The notes under the pieces are model-generated. The model had not been told where the DNA came from and ran no database searches. It saw nothing but the letters and a program-made list of their open reading frames with translations. Position numbers and translations under genes: made by a program. Shown piece by piece: positions 1 to 9,117 of a stretch of 63,184 nt of DNA (within the stretch, counting starts at the first letter, position 1; every line of letters starts with the position of its first letter). Source of the DNA: Nocardia araoensis NBRC 100135 (GTDB taxonomy: Bacteria > Actinomycetota > Actinomycetes > Mycobacteriales > Mycobacteriaceae); assembly GCF_000308435.1 (NCBI RefSeq), contig NZ_BAFR01000033.1:1-63184 (forward strand). The letters run 5' to 3'.

Positions 1-53
1 CCTCGCTCAGACGTAGAACGTCGGCCCGGCGAGGTAGGTGACGGCCGCGCCGC

Positions 54-1034
54 CTACTTCGCCGCGGCGGCGAAGGCGGGCTCCAGCTTCTCCAGGATGT
101 AGGGCACCGACAGCGCCGTCGGCGTGTTCACGGCGCTGATCTCCTGGGTGGTGAGGAATACGACCGAGCCCGTCTTCACCGCGGGCAGGTCGGCGTATCC
201 CGGTAGCTGCCGGTACTTCTCGTCCAAGCCGGGGGCATAACCGGCCAGCAGCACATCGGCGGTCAGTTCGTCCACCCGTTCCGGGGACAGGGCGAGCCTG
301 CCCTGATTGGCGGGCAGGTCGGTGAGATTCTTCGGAATGCTCAGACCCAGTTGGGCGAACACCTTCGACGATCCGTCGTCGGGGTCGGTCAGCACCATGA
401 GCTGTGCCGGTCCGGCCAGCCAGGTGCTCGCGATCGTCTTGCCTCGCAATCCGGGGTGCGCGGCGGCGATGGCGGCGATCTTGTCATCCACCTTCGCGAT
501 CGCCTTGCTCGCCTCGTCCGGCTTGCGCAGCACCTTGCCGAGGGTGGTGACCTGGTCCTGCCAGGGCGCCACGGCCTCCTTGCTCAGGGCGGGCAGGGTC
601 GGCGCGACGCGGGAGAGCTCGTCGTAGGTCTTCTGGTCGGCGAGGAACGGATCGACCAGGATCAGGTCCGGTTCCAGTGTGGCGACCTGTTCGGCGAGGT
701 TGCCCGTGGTGGTGAGCGCCTTCGCCGACTCCAGGCTCTTCGGCTCCCACGGCGGCGTGCTCTTGGAGGCAACCGCGACATTGTCGAGGTAGCCGACGGG
801 GACGACGCCGAGCGCGAGCGTGCTGTCCAGCCACTGGTTGCCGAGGGCGACGATCTTCTCCGGTGTGCCTTCGATGGTCGTCTCGCCGCGGGCGTGGGTG
901 ATGGTCACCTTCTCGCCGCCGGAGGCCGAGTCGTCCTCCGCCGCTCCGCACGCGGCCGAGCCGAGGACGAGGACTCCCGCCAGCACCGTCAGCGCCGCCC
1001 GCGCCCAACGGCCGCGCGTCCGAACAGACTTCAT
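54..1034 (-). CDS. Iron-siderophore ABC transporter substrate-binding lipoprotein
   Basis: Binds a ferric siderophore (or related chelate) outside the membrane and delivers it to an ABC importer. The start at 1034 (MKSVRTRGR) gives a short basic segment, a hydrophobic signal stretch and a lipobox ending SAAC; an in-frame GTG/ATG further upstream would put 11 extra residues before the signal peptide. After the lipobox the protein shows the usual opening of the FecB/FhuD family: a KVTITHARGETTIEG beta-strand segment, then PEKIVALGNQWLD. Length (326 residues) fits the family. Cognate permease and ATPase genes are not in the window and may lie to the left. An IdeR-like box directly upstream implies iron repression. 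The gene diverges from the MFS exporter. Family assignment is firm; the exact ligand cannot be told. Confidence 0.88.
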   Translation of the reverse strand: MKSVRTRGRWARAALTVLAGVLVLGSAACGAAEDDSASGGEKVTITHARGETTIEGTPEKIVALGNQWLDSTLALGVVPVGYLDNVAVASKSTPPWEPKSLESAKALTTTGNLAEQVATLEPDLILVDPFLADQKTYDELSRVAPTLPALSKEAVAPWQDQVTTLGKVLRKPDEASKAIAKVDDKIAAIAAAHPGLRGKTIASTWLAGPAQLMVLTDPDDGSSKVFAQLGLSIPKNLTDLPANQGRLALSPERVDELTADVLLAGYAPGLDEKYRQLPGYADLPAVKTGSVVFLTTQEISAVNTPTALSVPYILEKLEPAFAAAAK

Positions 1035-1059
1035 CTGCCACACCTTCCTTCCAAGCAAG

Positions 1060-1078
1060 ATAGCCAAGGCTAACCTAT
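1060..1078 (-). promoter_or_regulatory. IdeR/DtxR-type iron box
   Basis: On the minus strand these 19 bases read ATAGGTTAGCCTTGGCTAT. They match about 15 of 19 positions of the actinobacterial consensus TTAGGTTAGSCTAACCTAA, with the left half nearly perfect. The box lies 26 bp upstream of the binding-protein start, where a bound iron-loaded repressor would block transcription. It could also affect the divergent MFS gene. Confidence 0.75.
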
Positions 1079-1120
1079 GTTGCTTTGTGTCGGCATCGGG
1101 TGCGGCGAGGGCGACTCCGG

Positions 1121-1165
1121 TTGATGGTTACATCCGCTAACTATATAGTTTGCCGTGGTAACTAT
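1121..1165 (+). promoter_or_regulatory. Promoter and operator-like palindrome of the MFS gene
   Basis: TTGATG (1121-1126) and TATAGT (1144-1149) are separated by 17 bp and form a good sigma-A-type promoter ahead of the GTG start at 1182. The -10 is embedded in a perfect 12-bp palindrome AACTATATAGTT (1139-1150), and the heptamer TAACTAT recurs at 1138 and 1159. This layout suggests a TetR- or MarR-type operator over the -10 element. No such regulator gene is in the window. Confidence 0.55.
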
Positions 1166-1181
1166 CTGGTGAGGGGCTGTC

Positions 1182-2972
1182 GTGACGAATCCATCCATCG
1201 AAGTCGATCCGGGGGATGTCCGAACCATCCGGCGCCGGTTGCGCTACGACCGGGACCATCCGCGCTACAAGTGGATCGTTCTGACCAACACCACCCTCGG
1301 CGTGCTGCTCACGGCGATCAACTCCTCGATCGTGCTGATCTCGCTGCCCGCGATCTTCCGCGGCGTCGGGCTCGATCCGCTCGAGGCGGGCAATGTCGGC
1401 TACCTGCTGTGGATGCTGATGGGTTACCTGCTGGCCACGGCCGTGCTGGTGGTGATGTTCGGCAGACTCGGTGACATCTTCGGCCGCGTGCGGGTCTACA
1501 ACCTCGGCTTCACGATCTTCGCGCTCTCGGCGGTCGCCCTGTCCTTCGACCCGTGGCACGGTGGCGCCGGTGCGCTGTGGATCATCGTCTGGCGCGTCGT
1601 CCAGGGCGTCGGCGGCGCGATGCTGACGGCGAACTCCTCGGCGATTCTCACCGATGCCTTTCCCGCCGGTCAGCGCGGCACGGCGCTCGGCATCAACATG
1701 GTCGCTGCGGTGGCCGGTTCGTTCTTCGGCCTGCTCATCGGCGGCGTGCTGTCGGAATGGGATTGGCGAGCGGTGTTCTGGGTCAGCGTGCCGATCGCCG
1801 TGCTCGGCGCGGTCTGGTCCTATCGGTCGCTGCACGAGGTCGGCATCCGGACCGCGGGCAAGCTGGACTGGGCGGGCACCATCACGTTCGGTCTCGGTCT
1901 CACGGCGCTGCTCACCGGCATCACCTACGGCATCCAGCCCTACGGCGGCCACGCGACCGGCTGGACGAGCCCATGGGTGCTGTCGGCGGTGCTCGGCGGC
2001 CTTCTCCTGCTGGTCGTGTTCTGCGTGGTGGAGACCAGGGTCTCCGATCCGATGTTCCACCTGGGTCTGTTCCGCCACCACGCCTTCGGGCTCGGCAACT
2101 TCGCCAACCTGATGGTCTCGATCGGCCGCGGCGGTATGCAGTTCATGCTCATCATCTGGTTGCAGGGCATCTGGCTGCCCCTGCACGGTTACGACTTCGA
2201 GTCCACCCCGCTGTGGGCGGGTATCCACCTGTTGCCGCTGACCATCGGCTTCCTCGCCGCCGGGCCCGTCTCCGGCTGGCTGTCCGATCGCTACGGACCT
2301 CGGCTGTTCACCACCGGAGGCGCGCTGCTGACCGGCGCGACGTTCATCCTGCTGCTCGTCATTCCGGTGGACTTCGACTACTGGCTGTTCGCGTCGATCA
2401 CCTTGCTCAACGGTATCGGCAGCGGCCTGTTCTTCTCGCCCAACACCGCCGCCATCATGTCCAGCGTGCCCGCCGCCCAGCGCGGCGCGGCCTCCGGCAT
2501 GCGCGGCACCCTCTTCAACGGCGGCAACGCGCTGTCGATGGGAATCTTCTTCTCCCTCATGGTCGTCGGGCTGGCGGCGAGCCTGCCATCGGCGCTGGAC
2601 TCCGGTCTGCGCGCACAGGGCGTCTCCGCCGGAGCCGCCGCGGAACTCGCCGGGATGCCGCCGGTGGCCAGCATGTTCGCCGCGTTCCTCGGTTACAACC
2701 CGATCCAGGAGCTGCTCGGACCGTCGGGCGAGCTCGGCAAGCGGGGCGTCGACGCCGAAACCCTCACGGGTCAAGAGTTCTTCCCGAATCTGCTCACCGG
2801 ACCCTTCCACTCGGGCTTGGTGGTGGTGTTCGTCTCGGCGGCCGTGATGATGCTCCTGGCGGCCGTGGCGTCGTGGTTCATCGGCGAGAAGTACGTCTAC
2901 GATGAGGCCGCCGAGCTCGCCGAAGCCGATCGGATCGCCGAGGACGTGCCCGCGGCGGTGCCCGTCCGCTGA
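1182..2972 (+). CDS. MFS transporter, DHA2 (14-TM, EmrB/QacA-like)
   Basis: A 596-residue proton-driven exporter in the cytoplasmic membrane. After a charged, arginine-rich cytoplasmic N-terminus (about 40 residues), TM1 begins at YKWIVLTNTTLGVLLTAI, followed by the family motif NSSIVLISLPAIF and the loop motif GRLGDIFGRVRVY between TM2 and TM3. Hydrophobic segments continue to about residue 570, in line with 14 helices. It starts at GTG 1182, downstream of a clear promoter. It diverges from a siderophore-binding lipoprotein and shares the iron-box region, so siderophore or xenobiotic export is a reasonable guess. The substrate cannot be read from the sequence. The two sub-halves and lengths are normal and nothing looks broken. 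Confidence 0.9.
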   Translation: MTNPSIEVDPGDVRTIRRRLRYDRDHPRYKWIVLTNTTLGVLLTAINSSIVLISLPAIFRGVGLDPLEAGNVGYLLWMLMGYLLATAVLVVMFGRLGDIFGRVRVYNLGFTIFALSAVALSFDPWHGGAGALWIIVWRVVQGVGGAMLTANSSAILTDAFPAGQRGTALGINMVAAVAGSFFGLLIGGVLSEWDWRAVFWVSVPIAVLGAVWSYRSLHEVGIRTAGKLDWAGTITFGLGLTALLTGITYGIQPYGGHATGWTSPWVLSAVLGGLLLLVVFCVVETRVSDPMFHLGLFRHHAFGLGNFANLMVSIGRGGMQFMLIIWLQGIWLPLHGYDFESTPLWAGIHLLPLTIGFLAAGPVSGWLSDRYGPRLFTTGGALLTGATFILLLVIPVDFDYWLFASITLLNGIGSGLFFSPNTAAIMSSVPAAQRGAASGMRGTLFNGGNALSMGIFFSLMVVGLAASLPSALDSGLRAQGVSAGAAAELAGMPPVASMFAAFLGYNPIQELLGPSGELGKRGVDAETLTGQEFFPNLLTGPFHSGLVVVFVSAAVMMLLAAVASWFIGEKYVYDEAAELAEADRIAEDVPAAVPVR

Positions 2973-3036
2973 ACCGCCGCGGCGGTTGCACGCGCGGGCT
3001 GGCCCGCAGCCGCGCGACGGCATACGGTCTTTCACG

Positions 3037-4158
3037 ATGAATGCTGTTCCGACCCCGGTGGTGCTGTCGGTCGTCGTCTTCGTGGCGCTGATGACCGCGG
3101 GGCGGTGGCTGCTCGTCGACGAGACGGCCACCGACCGGCTGATCAACCGTACGTTCAGCTGGAACCTGGTAGGTCTGCTGCTCTACGAGGTGGCCGTGGC
3201 GGTGGGCCGTCCCGACCTCGGGCCCCGCCTGTACCTCGGCGGCGGTCTCCTGGCGCTCGCCAGTTTCAGTGGGCTGGCCAGGCTGGTCGACGGTGCCGAT
3301 GTGGCAACCGCCCATCTGCGTCAGCGGCGATACGATGCGACGGCCGTGGTTGTCGCCGTTTCGCTGTTTGTCGCGACACCGATCCTGCGCTCGCTGTGGC
3401 GGATCGACTATGTCGAAGTGGTGTGGACACTATCGGCGCTTCCCGGCGGTGTCTGTGGGTTGCTTTTCGCTCGCGCCTGCGTTCGCGAGCTGCGCGCCAG
3501 AGGCGTTTCGACCAGAGAGAAGCTGACTTTCGCGGTGTTGCTGGCGTTCGCGACCTACTGGTTGGTCTCGATGGCGATCATGGTCGTTCGCGCGCTGGCC
3601 GGTACGCCGCCGAGCGAGCCCGGCAAGGTGTGGGCTGTCGCGGCCGTCCTCACCTTCTCCGCCATCACCCTGTTGACGATGATCCCCTTGGTCACGGCGC
3701 TGCTGGCGTGGGCGGGTTGGGATCGGACCGGCCGGGCCTGCCGCCGGCTGCGGCCGCTGTGGCGAGATCTCACCGCCGTGGTGCCGGAAGTGGTTCTGGC
3801 GGAGGACGTTTCCGTACCGAGGGAAGCCGCGTCCCGGCTCTACCGGATGACCGTCGAGATCTGGGACGCGCTGCTGCATCTGAAGCCGTACGCACCCGGG
3901 CCGGGCTCGCCGGCCGAGCTCGATGACGTGCGCCGCTCCGCCCTCCAGGTCGCGCTGGCAGTGCGGGCCAAGCGCGACGGTGGCGCACCGGCTCCCGGCT
4001 CCACCGCTGCGAGCGCGCCGCCGGGCGAGGCCCGCGATCGAGCGGCGGAATTACGGTTCCTGCTCGAATTGGCCAGAGCGTGGCCGGAAGCTGTCGCTGC
4101 CGTCCGCAATCGGCCCGATACGGCGCGGATGCCCACTGCCGCCGCGCTATCCCGATAG
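3037..4158 (+). CDS. MAB_1171c-like DUF6545 membrane protein
   Basis: A 373-residue protein with about seven hydrophobic helices in the first 235 residues (from VVLSVVVFVALMTAGRWLL to the segment around LLTMIPLVTALLAWA). A cytoplasmic C-terminal domain follows, opening CRRLRPLWRDLTAVVPEVVL and containing ASRLYRMTVEIWDALLHL. This layout is that of the actinobacterial family annotated as MAB_1171c-type putative transporters (DUF6545), whose biochemical role is unknown. The start at 3037 was chosen because TM1 begins a few residues later and the upstream in-frame extension overlaps the MFS gene. Family members often sit beside an XRE regulator; none is adjacent here. It converges with the M13 peptidase gene across a shared terminator. 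Confidence 0.7.
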   Translation: MNAVPTPVVLSVVVFVALMTAGRWLLVDETATDRLINRTFSWNLVGLLLYEVAVAVGRPDLGPRLYLGGGLLALASFSGLARLVDGADVATAHLRQRRYDATAVVVAVSLFVATPILRSLWRIDYVEVVWTLSALPGGVCGLLFARACVRELRARGVSTREKLTFAVLLAFATYWLVSMAIMVVRALAGTPPSEPGKVWAVAAVLTFSAITLLTMIPLVTALLAWAGWDRTGRACRRLRPLWRDLTAVVPEVVLAEDVSVPREAASRLYRMTVEIWDALLHLKPYAPGPGSPAELDDVRRSALQVALAVRAKRDGGAPAPGSTAASAPPGEARDRAAELRFLLELARAWPEAVAAVRNRPDTARMPTAAALSR

Positions 4159-4211
4159 CGGAGCCGCACGACGGCCGGCAGATCGCCCGGGCGGTGCTCG
4201 CCCCGCACAGC

Positions 4212-4243
4212 ATTCGAGCCCGCCACAACGGGCGGGCTCGAAT
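4212..4243. terminator. Bidirectional terminator between convergent genes
   Basis: A perfect 13-bp inverted repeat, ATTCGAGCCCGCC (4212-4224) and its complement (4231-4243), closes a 6-nt loop. It lies between the stop codons of two convergent genes, 53 bp and 7 bp away, so it probably serves both. Confidence 0.85.
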
Positions 4244-4250
4244 ACTCAGC

Positions 4251-6299
4251 TCAGAATGTGACGCGCTGATCAGGCGGCATATACAGCTTGTCGCCTTCTT
4301 TCACTTCGAAGGTCTTGTAGAACTCCTCGAGATTGCGCACCACCTGATTGCAGCGGAATTCGTTGGGGGAGTGCGTATCTGTGCTGAGGTAGCGGACGGT
4401 CAGTTCCTTCGTCTGCTTCTCCCGCCAGCTGCGGGCCCAGGACAGGAACATGGTGCGGTAGTCGGGATCCTCGATGCCCCGCCGCTTTTCGGCGATGCGG
4501 AATGCGGCCAAGGTGATCTGCAATCCGCGCAGATCGGCGAGGTTCTCGCCCACGGTGAGTTCGCCGTTGACGTGCTGGCTCGGTGCGAGACCCTCGGGGA
4601 CGAGCGCGTTGTACTGGTCGATCAGCTGCTTGGCCTTGGCGTCGAACGCGGCGCGATCCTCCGGCGTCCACCAGTCGCGGCGATTGCCGTCGCCGTCGTA
4701 CTTGGAGCCCTGGTCGTCGAAGCCGTGGCCGATCTCGTGCCCGATGGTGGACCCGACCGCGCCGAAATTGACCGCGGGCAGCGCGTCCTTGTCGAAGAAG
4801 GGCGGCTGAAGATAGGCGGCCGGGAAGACGATCTGGTTGGAGGTCGCCGAATAGTAGGCATTCACCGTTTGCGGCGACATGCCCCATTCGGTCTTGTCCA
4901 CGGGGGTGCCCAAGCGTGCGAACGTACGCTTGACCTCGAACTCGTTGATGGCGAGCAACGACTCGATCAGTTTGCCCTTGGTGATCTTCAGCTTCGAGTA
5001 GTCGACCCACTTGTCCGGATAACCGATCTTGGGATCGATCTTGTCCAGCTTCGCAAGCGATGCCGCCCTGGTGGCAGGCGACATCCACGTCGAATTGGTG
5101 AAGTTCTCCCGGTAGGCCGCGATCACGTCGGCGAGCATTTCCTTGGCGCGCTCCTTGGCATCCGGCGGGAAATGCTTGGCCACATAGAGTTTCCCGAGCT
5201 GTTCGCCGAGCTTGTCGTCGACGATGCTCACGCCGTACTTCCAGCGTTCCGGGCGCTCGTCCTGTCCGTTGAGGACTCTGCCCTTGAAGTCGAAATTCGC
5301 GTCGTTGACGGCCTTGGGCAGGTACGGCGCGAACTCACGCAGCACGGACAGTTTCAAGTAGTCCCGCCAGGTGGCGATGTCCACCTCGGTCCACAGCTGA
5401 CCCGCCGCCGTGATGAAGGACGGCTGGTTGACCACCATCGTGGCGAACAGCTCGCGCGGGCGGTCGGTGTTTCCCGCCAGCCACGGATCCCAGTCGAAGC
5501 CGGGGGCGAGCGCGGTCAGGTCGGCCCAGCTGTAGACGTTGTACGTGGCGTCGGTGTCGCGATTGCGCACGTTGTCCCAATGCGCGGGCGCGATGCGCTT
5601 CTCCAGGTCGAAGACCCGCTGCGCGAAACCGGCCGGGTCGGGCCATCCCGCGCCCGCGACGATGCGCTCGAGAAAGGTGCGGTACTGCCCGAGCACCTCG
5701 GCGTACTCCGGCTTCCGGTAGTACTGCTCCCCGAGCCCGAGTCCGGACTGCCCGACCGAGGGGATGTAGGCGTTGGAATTCTTCCGATCGACGCCGATAC
5801 CGAGCCCGATCAACCCGCCGATCGGCAGCTGGGCCATCACCTTGGCCAGCTCCGGCTTGGTGGCGGCCCCATCGATCTTCGCCAGCAGCGGCGCCAGCGG
5901 CGTCATGCCGAGCCGTTCGATCTCGTCCCAGTCCACCCTGGCGTCGTAGAGATCCCGGATCTGCTGTTCTTCCGAGCCGGGCTTCGGGTCTTTGATCCCG
6001 TCGATGATCTCCCGCAACTGCTGCTCGGTGCGCTCGCCCGCCTCGCTGCCCGAGCCGTAGCTGACCTTGTCCGGCGGCAGCTGGTACTCCCGCAGCCACT
6101 TCCCGTTGACGTGCCGGTACAAGTCGTCCTGGGGCCGGATCGTCTCGTCCGCTCCGGTGAGATCGACGCCGGTGAGCGTCCGGCTCGCCGGTTCGGTGTC
6201 GTCCGAGCAGGCGACGAGCGCGGCGGCGGCCGGAACGGCTCCGAGGGCGATCAGGAAGGCACGACGATCCAGCTTCGCTGGCCGACCGGTAGATGTCAC
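4251..6299 (-). CDS. M13 family zinc metallopeptidase lipoprotein (PepO/neprilysin-like)
   Basis: A cell-surface gluzincin that cuts oligopeptides. The zinc signature HEIGH lies at about residues 521-525 in the M13 context [12 protein letters not shown]. The third ligand is in ENLADLRGL about 60 residues later, and the M13 substrate-site motif [15 protein letters not shown] lies some 30 residues before HEIGH. Starting at GTG 6299, which has GGAGAGG upstream, gives [23 protein letters not shown]: a twin-arginine-like signal peptide running into a lipobox cysteine. Length (682 residues) is normal for M13. It stands alone as a transcription unit converging with the DUF6545 gene. The family is certain; substrate and physiological role are not shown. 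Confidence 0.93.
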   Translation of the reverse strand: MTSTGRPAKLDRRAFLIALGAVPAAAALVACSDDTEPASRTLTGVDLTGADETIRPQDDLYRHVNGKWLREYQLPPDKVSYGSGSEAGERTEQQLREIIDGIKDPKPGSEEQQIRDLYDARVDWDEIERLGMTPLAPLLAKIDGAATKPELAKVMAQLPIGGLIGLGIGVDRKNSNAYIPSVGQSGLGLGEQYYRKPEYAEVLGQYRTFLERIVAGAGWPDPAGFAQRVFDLEKRIAPAHWDNVRNRDTDATYNVYSWADLTALAPGFDWDPWLAGNTDRPRELFATMVVNQPSFITAAGQLWTEVDIATWRDYLKLSVLREFAPYLPKAVNDANFDFKGRVLNGQDERPERWKYGVSIVDDKLGEQLGKLYVAKHFPPDAKERAKEMLADVIAAYRENFTNSTWMSPATRAASLAKLDKIDPKIGYPDKWVDYSKLKITKGKLIESLLAINEFEVKRTFARLGTPVDKTEWGMSPQTVNAYYSATSNQIVFPAAYLQPPFFDKDALPAVNFGAVGSTIGHEIGHGFDDQGSKYDGDGNRRDWWTPEDRAAFDAKAKQLIDQYNALVPEGLAPSQHVNGELTVGENLADLRGLQITLAAFRIAEKRRGIEDPDYRTMFLSWARSWREKQTKELTVRYLSTDTHSPNEFRCNQVVRNLEEFYKTFEVKEGDKLYMPPDQRVTF

Positions 6300-6435
6300 G
6301 AGAATCCTCTCCCCGACGCGGCGGTGCCGCTGGTGTACGAAGGCAGGCTTGCAGGACACGAGGCTACCGGCGCGGCGCCGGTCCGGCCCGGATTGGGAAC
6401 GGGCGCGGTCGGATGACCGGGCGACCACCCTCGAT

Positions 6436-6496
6436 TTGGGAACGACCTGCGGTTTCCCATACACTAGACCGGTTGCCTGCGGGAGCTGTGCCCGCA
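6436..6496 (+). promoter_or_regulatory. Promoter and leader hairpin of the rplN operon
   Basis: TTGGGA (6436-6441) and TACACT (6460-6465) are separated by 18 bp. Beyond the probable start lies a hairpin TGCGGG/CCCGCA (6478-6483 with 6491-6496). The 20 bases from the -10 onward (tacactagaccggttgcct) recur with a single mismatch upstream of rpsH at 23748. About 140 nt of leader separate the hairpin from the rplN start. Confidence 0.65.
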
Positions 6497-6636
6497 ATCC
6501 GGCAGTGAACCCCCAGCGCGATTCTGGCTCGAACCGAGAAAACCGCTGGCAGGCGCGCGTCCGGAGGGCAACCGACCATGCCCGTCGGGTCGGCAATCCG
6601 GCGTGCACATACGTCCAGGTCAAGGAGGACGCTGAA

Positions 6637-7005
6637 GTGATTCAGCAGGAGTCGCGACTGCGCGTCGCCGACAACACGGGCGCGAAGGAGATCCTTTGCA
6701 TCCGCGTTCTCGGCGGTTCGTCGCGTCGCTATGCCGGTATCGGCGACATCATCGTCGCTACCGTGAAGGACGCCATCCCCGGCGGCAACGTGAAGCGGGG
6801 TGACGTCGTCAAGGCCGTCGTCGTGCGCACCACCAAGGAGCGTCGTCGTCCGGACGGTTCCTACATCAAGTTCGACGAGAACGCGGCCGTGCTCATCAAG
6901 GCGGACAACGACCCGCGCGGCACCCGCATCTTCGGCCCGGTGGGCCGCGAACTGCGCGACAAGAAGTTCATGAAGATCGTGTCGCTGGCCCCGGAGGTGC
7001 TCTGA
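6637..7005 (+). CDS. rplN: 50S ribosomal protein L14
   Basis: A 122-residue large-subunit protein of the L14/L23P family. It sits at the subunit interface and contacts 16S helix 14 and L19. The N-terminus [18 protein letters not shown] and the segment [19 protein letters not shown] are diagnostic. The GTG at 6637 is preceded by AAGGAGG at 6622-6628 and gives the exact family length; longer upstream reading is spurious. It is the first gene of the four-gene unit rplN-rplX-rplE-rpsN, with only one base between its stop and the rplX start. Confidence 0.97.
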   Translation: MIQQESRLRVADNTGAKEILCIRVLGGSSRRYAGIGDIIVATVKDAIPGGNVKRGDVVKAVVVRTTKERRRPDGSYIKFDENAAVLIKADNDPRGTRIFGPVGRELRDKKFMKIVSLAPEVL

Positions 7006-7006
7006 C

Positions 7007-7324
7007 ATGAAGGTGCACAAGGGTGACACCGTGCTCGTCATCTCGGGCAAGGACAAGGGCGCCAAGGGCAAGGTCATCCAGGCCTACCCGAAGGAGAACC
7101 GGGTTCTCGTCGAGGGCGTGAACCGGATCAAGAAGCACGTCGCGAACTCCGCCAACCAGCGCGGCGCCTCCTCGGGCGGCATCGTGACCCAGGAAGCCCC
7201 CATCCACGTCTCGAACGTGATGGTCGTCGACTCCGACGGCAAGCCGGCCCGCGTCGGCTACCGGACCGACGAGGAGAGCGGCAAGCGGGTCCGGATCTCC
7301 CGTAAGAACGGGAAGGACATCTGA
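7007..7324 (+). CDS. rplX: 50S ribosomal protein L24
   Basis: A 105-residue assembly-initiating protein that binds domain I of 23S rRNA. The KOW motif lies at residues 4-30 ([19 protein letters not shown]), followed by [11 protein letters not shown] and the C-terminal [18 protein letters not shown] typical of actinobacterial L24. Its ATG begins one base after the rplN stop and its stop lies one base before rplE, so the three are translationally coupled. Confidence 0.97.
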   Translation: MKVHKGDTVLVISGKDKGAKGKVIQAYPKENRVLVEGVNRIKKHVANSANQRGASSGGIVTQEAPIHVSNVMVVDSDGKPARVGYRTDEESGKRVRISRKNGKDI

Positions 7325-7325
7325 C

Positions 7326-7889
7326 ATGACCACGACGGAAAAAGTGCAGCCCCGGCTGAAGCAGCGCTACCGCGAAGAGATCAAGGACGCGCTGAACAAG
7401 GAATTCAACTACGCCAACGTGATGCAGATCCCGGGCGTGGTGAAGGTCGTCGTCAACATGGGTGTCGGCGACGCCGCCCGCGACGCGAAGCTGATCAACG
7501 GCGCCGTCGAGGACCTGGCCCTGATCACCGGTCAGAAGCCGCAGATCCGCAAGGCGACCAAGTCCATCGCGCAGTTCAAGCTGCGTGAGGGCATGCCGAT
7601 CGGCGCCAAGGTCACCCTGCGCGGCGACCGGATGTGGGAGTTCCTCGACCGCCTGGTCTCCATCGCGCTGCCGCGTATCCGCGACTTCCGCGGCCTGTCG
7701 CCGAAGCAGTTCGACGGCAACGGCAACTACACGTTCGGCCTGAGCGAGCAGTCGATGTTCCACGAGATCGACGTGGACCGGATCGACCGTCCGCGTGGTA
7801 TGGACATCACCGTGGTGACCACCGCGACCAACAACGAAGAAGGCCGTGCCCTGCTCAAGCACCTCGGCTTCCCGTTCAAGGAGAACTGA
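7326..7889 (+). CDS. rplE: 50S ribosomal protein L5
   Basis: A 187-residue protein of the central protuberance that binds 5S rRNA. Recognised by [19 protein letters not shown], the segment [27 protein letters not shown], and the C-terminal [20 protein letters not shown]. Length and domain order are normal. It is immediately followed by rpsN after a four-base gap. Confidence 0.97.
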   Translation: MTTTEKVQPRLKQRYREEIKDALNKEFNYANVMQIPGVVKVVVNMGVGDAARDAKLINGAVEDLALITGQKPQIRKATKSIAQFKLREGMPIGAKVTLRGDRMWEFLDRLVSIALPRIRDFRGLSPKQFDGNGNYTFGLSEQSMFHEIDVDRIDRPRGMDITVVTTATNNEEGRALLKHLGFPFKEN

Positions 7890-7893
7890 GCAC

Positions 7894-8079
7894 ATGGCTA
7901 AGAAAGCACTGGTCAACAAGGCCAACGCCAAGCCGAAGTTCGCTGTCCGCGCCTACACCCGCTGCCAGCGCTGCGGCCGCCCCCACGCGGTCTACCGCAA
8001 GTTCGGCCTGTGCCGCGTGTGCCTGCGCGAGATGGCCCACCGTGGCGAGCTGCCGGGCGTGCACAAGAGCTCCTGGTGA
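7894..8079 (+). CDS. rpsN: 30S ribosomal protein S14, zinc-binding type Z
   Basis: A 61-residue S14 needed for assembly of the 30S head. The short length and the two cysteine pairs CQRC and CRVC mark the zinc-ribbon (C+) form; the zinc-independent paralogue would be about 101 residues. [16 protein letters not shown] at the N-terminus and [22 protein letters not shown] are typical. Normally rpsH follows within a few dozen bases. Here a strong terminator follows and rpsH lies nearly 16 kb further on. Confidence 0.97.
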   Translation: MAKKALVNKANAKPKFAVRAYTRCQRCGRPHAVYRKFGLCRVCLREMAHRGELPGVHKSSW

Positions 8080-8111
8080 GCTGACGCTCTGCGCGTCACC
8101 AACTGAACACT

Positions 8112-8151
8112 GAGCGAGGGCACGGACTCCTACGAGTCCGTGCCCTCGCTC
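8112..8151 (+). terminator. Strong terminator after rpsN
   Basis: A 17-bp perfect inverted repeat GAGCGAGGGCACGGACT (8112-8128) and its complement (8135-8151) with loop CCTACG. It is one of the most stable hairpins in the window. A near copy with the same loop occurs at 15294-15334, where no gene ends. Confidence 0.9.
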
Positions 8152-8191
8152 GCGTTCATGATCGTCGTCAAGGCGAACTGGATAGGGTTCT

Positions 8192-8776
8192 GTGGTGACG
8201 ATCGGAGCTTCGGACCACTTGCCGCACGATCTGACCGAAGAGCAATACCACCGGCTGCCCGAGGGTGTCGCGCGCGAAATCGAAGTGGTGCACGGGCATG
8301 TGATCGTTCGTGAACCACCGGTTCCTGAGCACAATCGCGTGGCACGCCGTTTGGCAGGCTCGATGGAGGAGTTACCGAGCACCGAACCGTGCATCCGCGT
8401 CGAGACGGATATCGATGTGGTCCTCTGGCGGATACCGAAGTTCACGTTCCGCCGACCGGATGTGACGGTGTATCGCTGCTTGCCCGAGCGTGGAGCGAAG
8501 CCGGAAGCCGGTGACGCGCTGATCGTCGTAGAGGTGTCTTCACCGTCCACCGCGGCCGAAGACCTGTTGGACAAGAAGGTTCAGTACGCCCGCGCAGGCA
8601 TACCGCTCTACCTGGTCGTCGTCCTGGACACCAAGTTCGACATCGAAGAAGTGCGGGAATTTCGCCTCGACGCCCACGCCGCCGAGTACCGCCTGCACCG
8701 GCTGCACCGCGACGGATTCGTCCGCCTGGAGCATGTGGTGCTCGGCGACATCAGCTTCGCCGACTTGGTTCGGTAG
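8192..8776 (+). CDS. Uma2 family endonuclease-like protein
   Basis: A 194-residue protein of the Uma2 family (PD-(D/E)XK nuclease fold), common in cyanobacteria and actinobacteria and of unclear physiological role. The active-site pattern is intact: PDVTVYR carries the aspartate, IVVEVSSPS the glutamate, and LLDKKVQYARAGIPLYLVV the downstream lysine and conserved YAxxGIPxY. Translation from GTG 8192 (a second GTG follows directly) leaves little leader and no clear Shine-Dalgarno, so the mRNA may be leaderless. It is the first gene of the island inserted between rpsN and rpsH. A decayed copy of its last 16 codons is present at 14272-14321. Confidence 0.85.
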   Translation: MVTIGASDHLPHDLTEEQYHRLPEGVAREIEVVHGHVIVREPPVPEHNRVARRLAGSMEELPSTEPCIRVETDIDVVLWRIPKFTFRRPDVTVYRCLPERGAKPEAGDALIVVEVSSPSTAAEDLLDKKVQYARAGIPLYLVVVLDTKFDIEEVREFRLDAHAAEYRLHRLHRDGFVRLEHVVLGDISFADLVR

Positions 8777-9117
8777 TCGCGGGCTTCGCCGTATCCCGAC
8801 GCGAAGCTGATCGGTGCGGTACTGATCTCTATCGTCGCCACTGCGGCAGCGTTGATCGGGCCGGCCGGGCATAGGCGACGAATGCCACTGTGAAGCCTCG
8901 ACCGTAGCCGAAATCGTGTGCCACTTCATCGGTAGGCTGCCCTGACAAGGGCTTCGAGTCGTCCAAGGCGATCGCGTCTGAACGTCGTTGGAGCCGTGCC
9001 CTGCCGTCAGCTCTCGAAAGCCGTTGGTTCCAAGGTTGTCTGGGAAGGCCCTGTGCTCATAGATGGTTGAGGCGTTAAGGTTTCAACAACAGTCAGCACT
9101 GCCTAGGGGGATAGCTC
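8777..9117. other. Intergenic region upstream of the ABC-3C operon
   Basis: No credible gene is seen. It holds the probable promoter region of the three-gene ABC system and, at 9105-9110, the strong ribosome site AGGGGG that selects the TTG start at 9118. No convincing -35/-10 pair could be fixed. Confidence 0.4.

Noticed and set aside
1..53. A partial gene at the left edge
   Set aside because: Only 53 bases are available, with stops in plausible frames; nothing can be supported.
1137..3146. A 669-codon minus-strand frame across the MFS gene
   Set aside because: It is a shadow of the exporter; composition is extreme (Arg/Gln/His/Asp) and no domain is recognisable.
4080..6416. A 778-codon plus-strand frame across the M13 peptidase gene
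   Set aside because: It is antisense to a clear M13 peptidase with intact zinc motifs and has no family resemblance or ribosome site.
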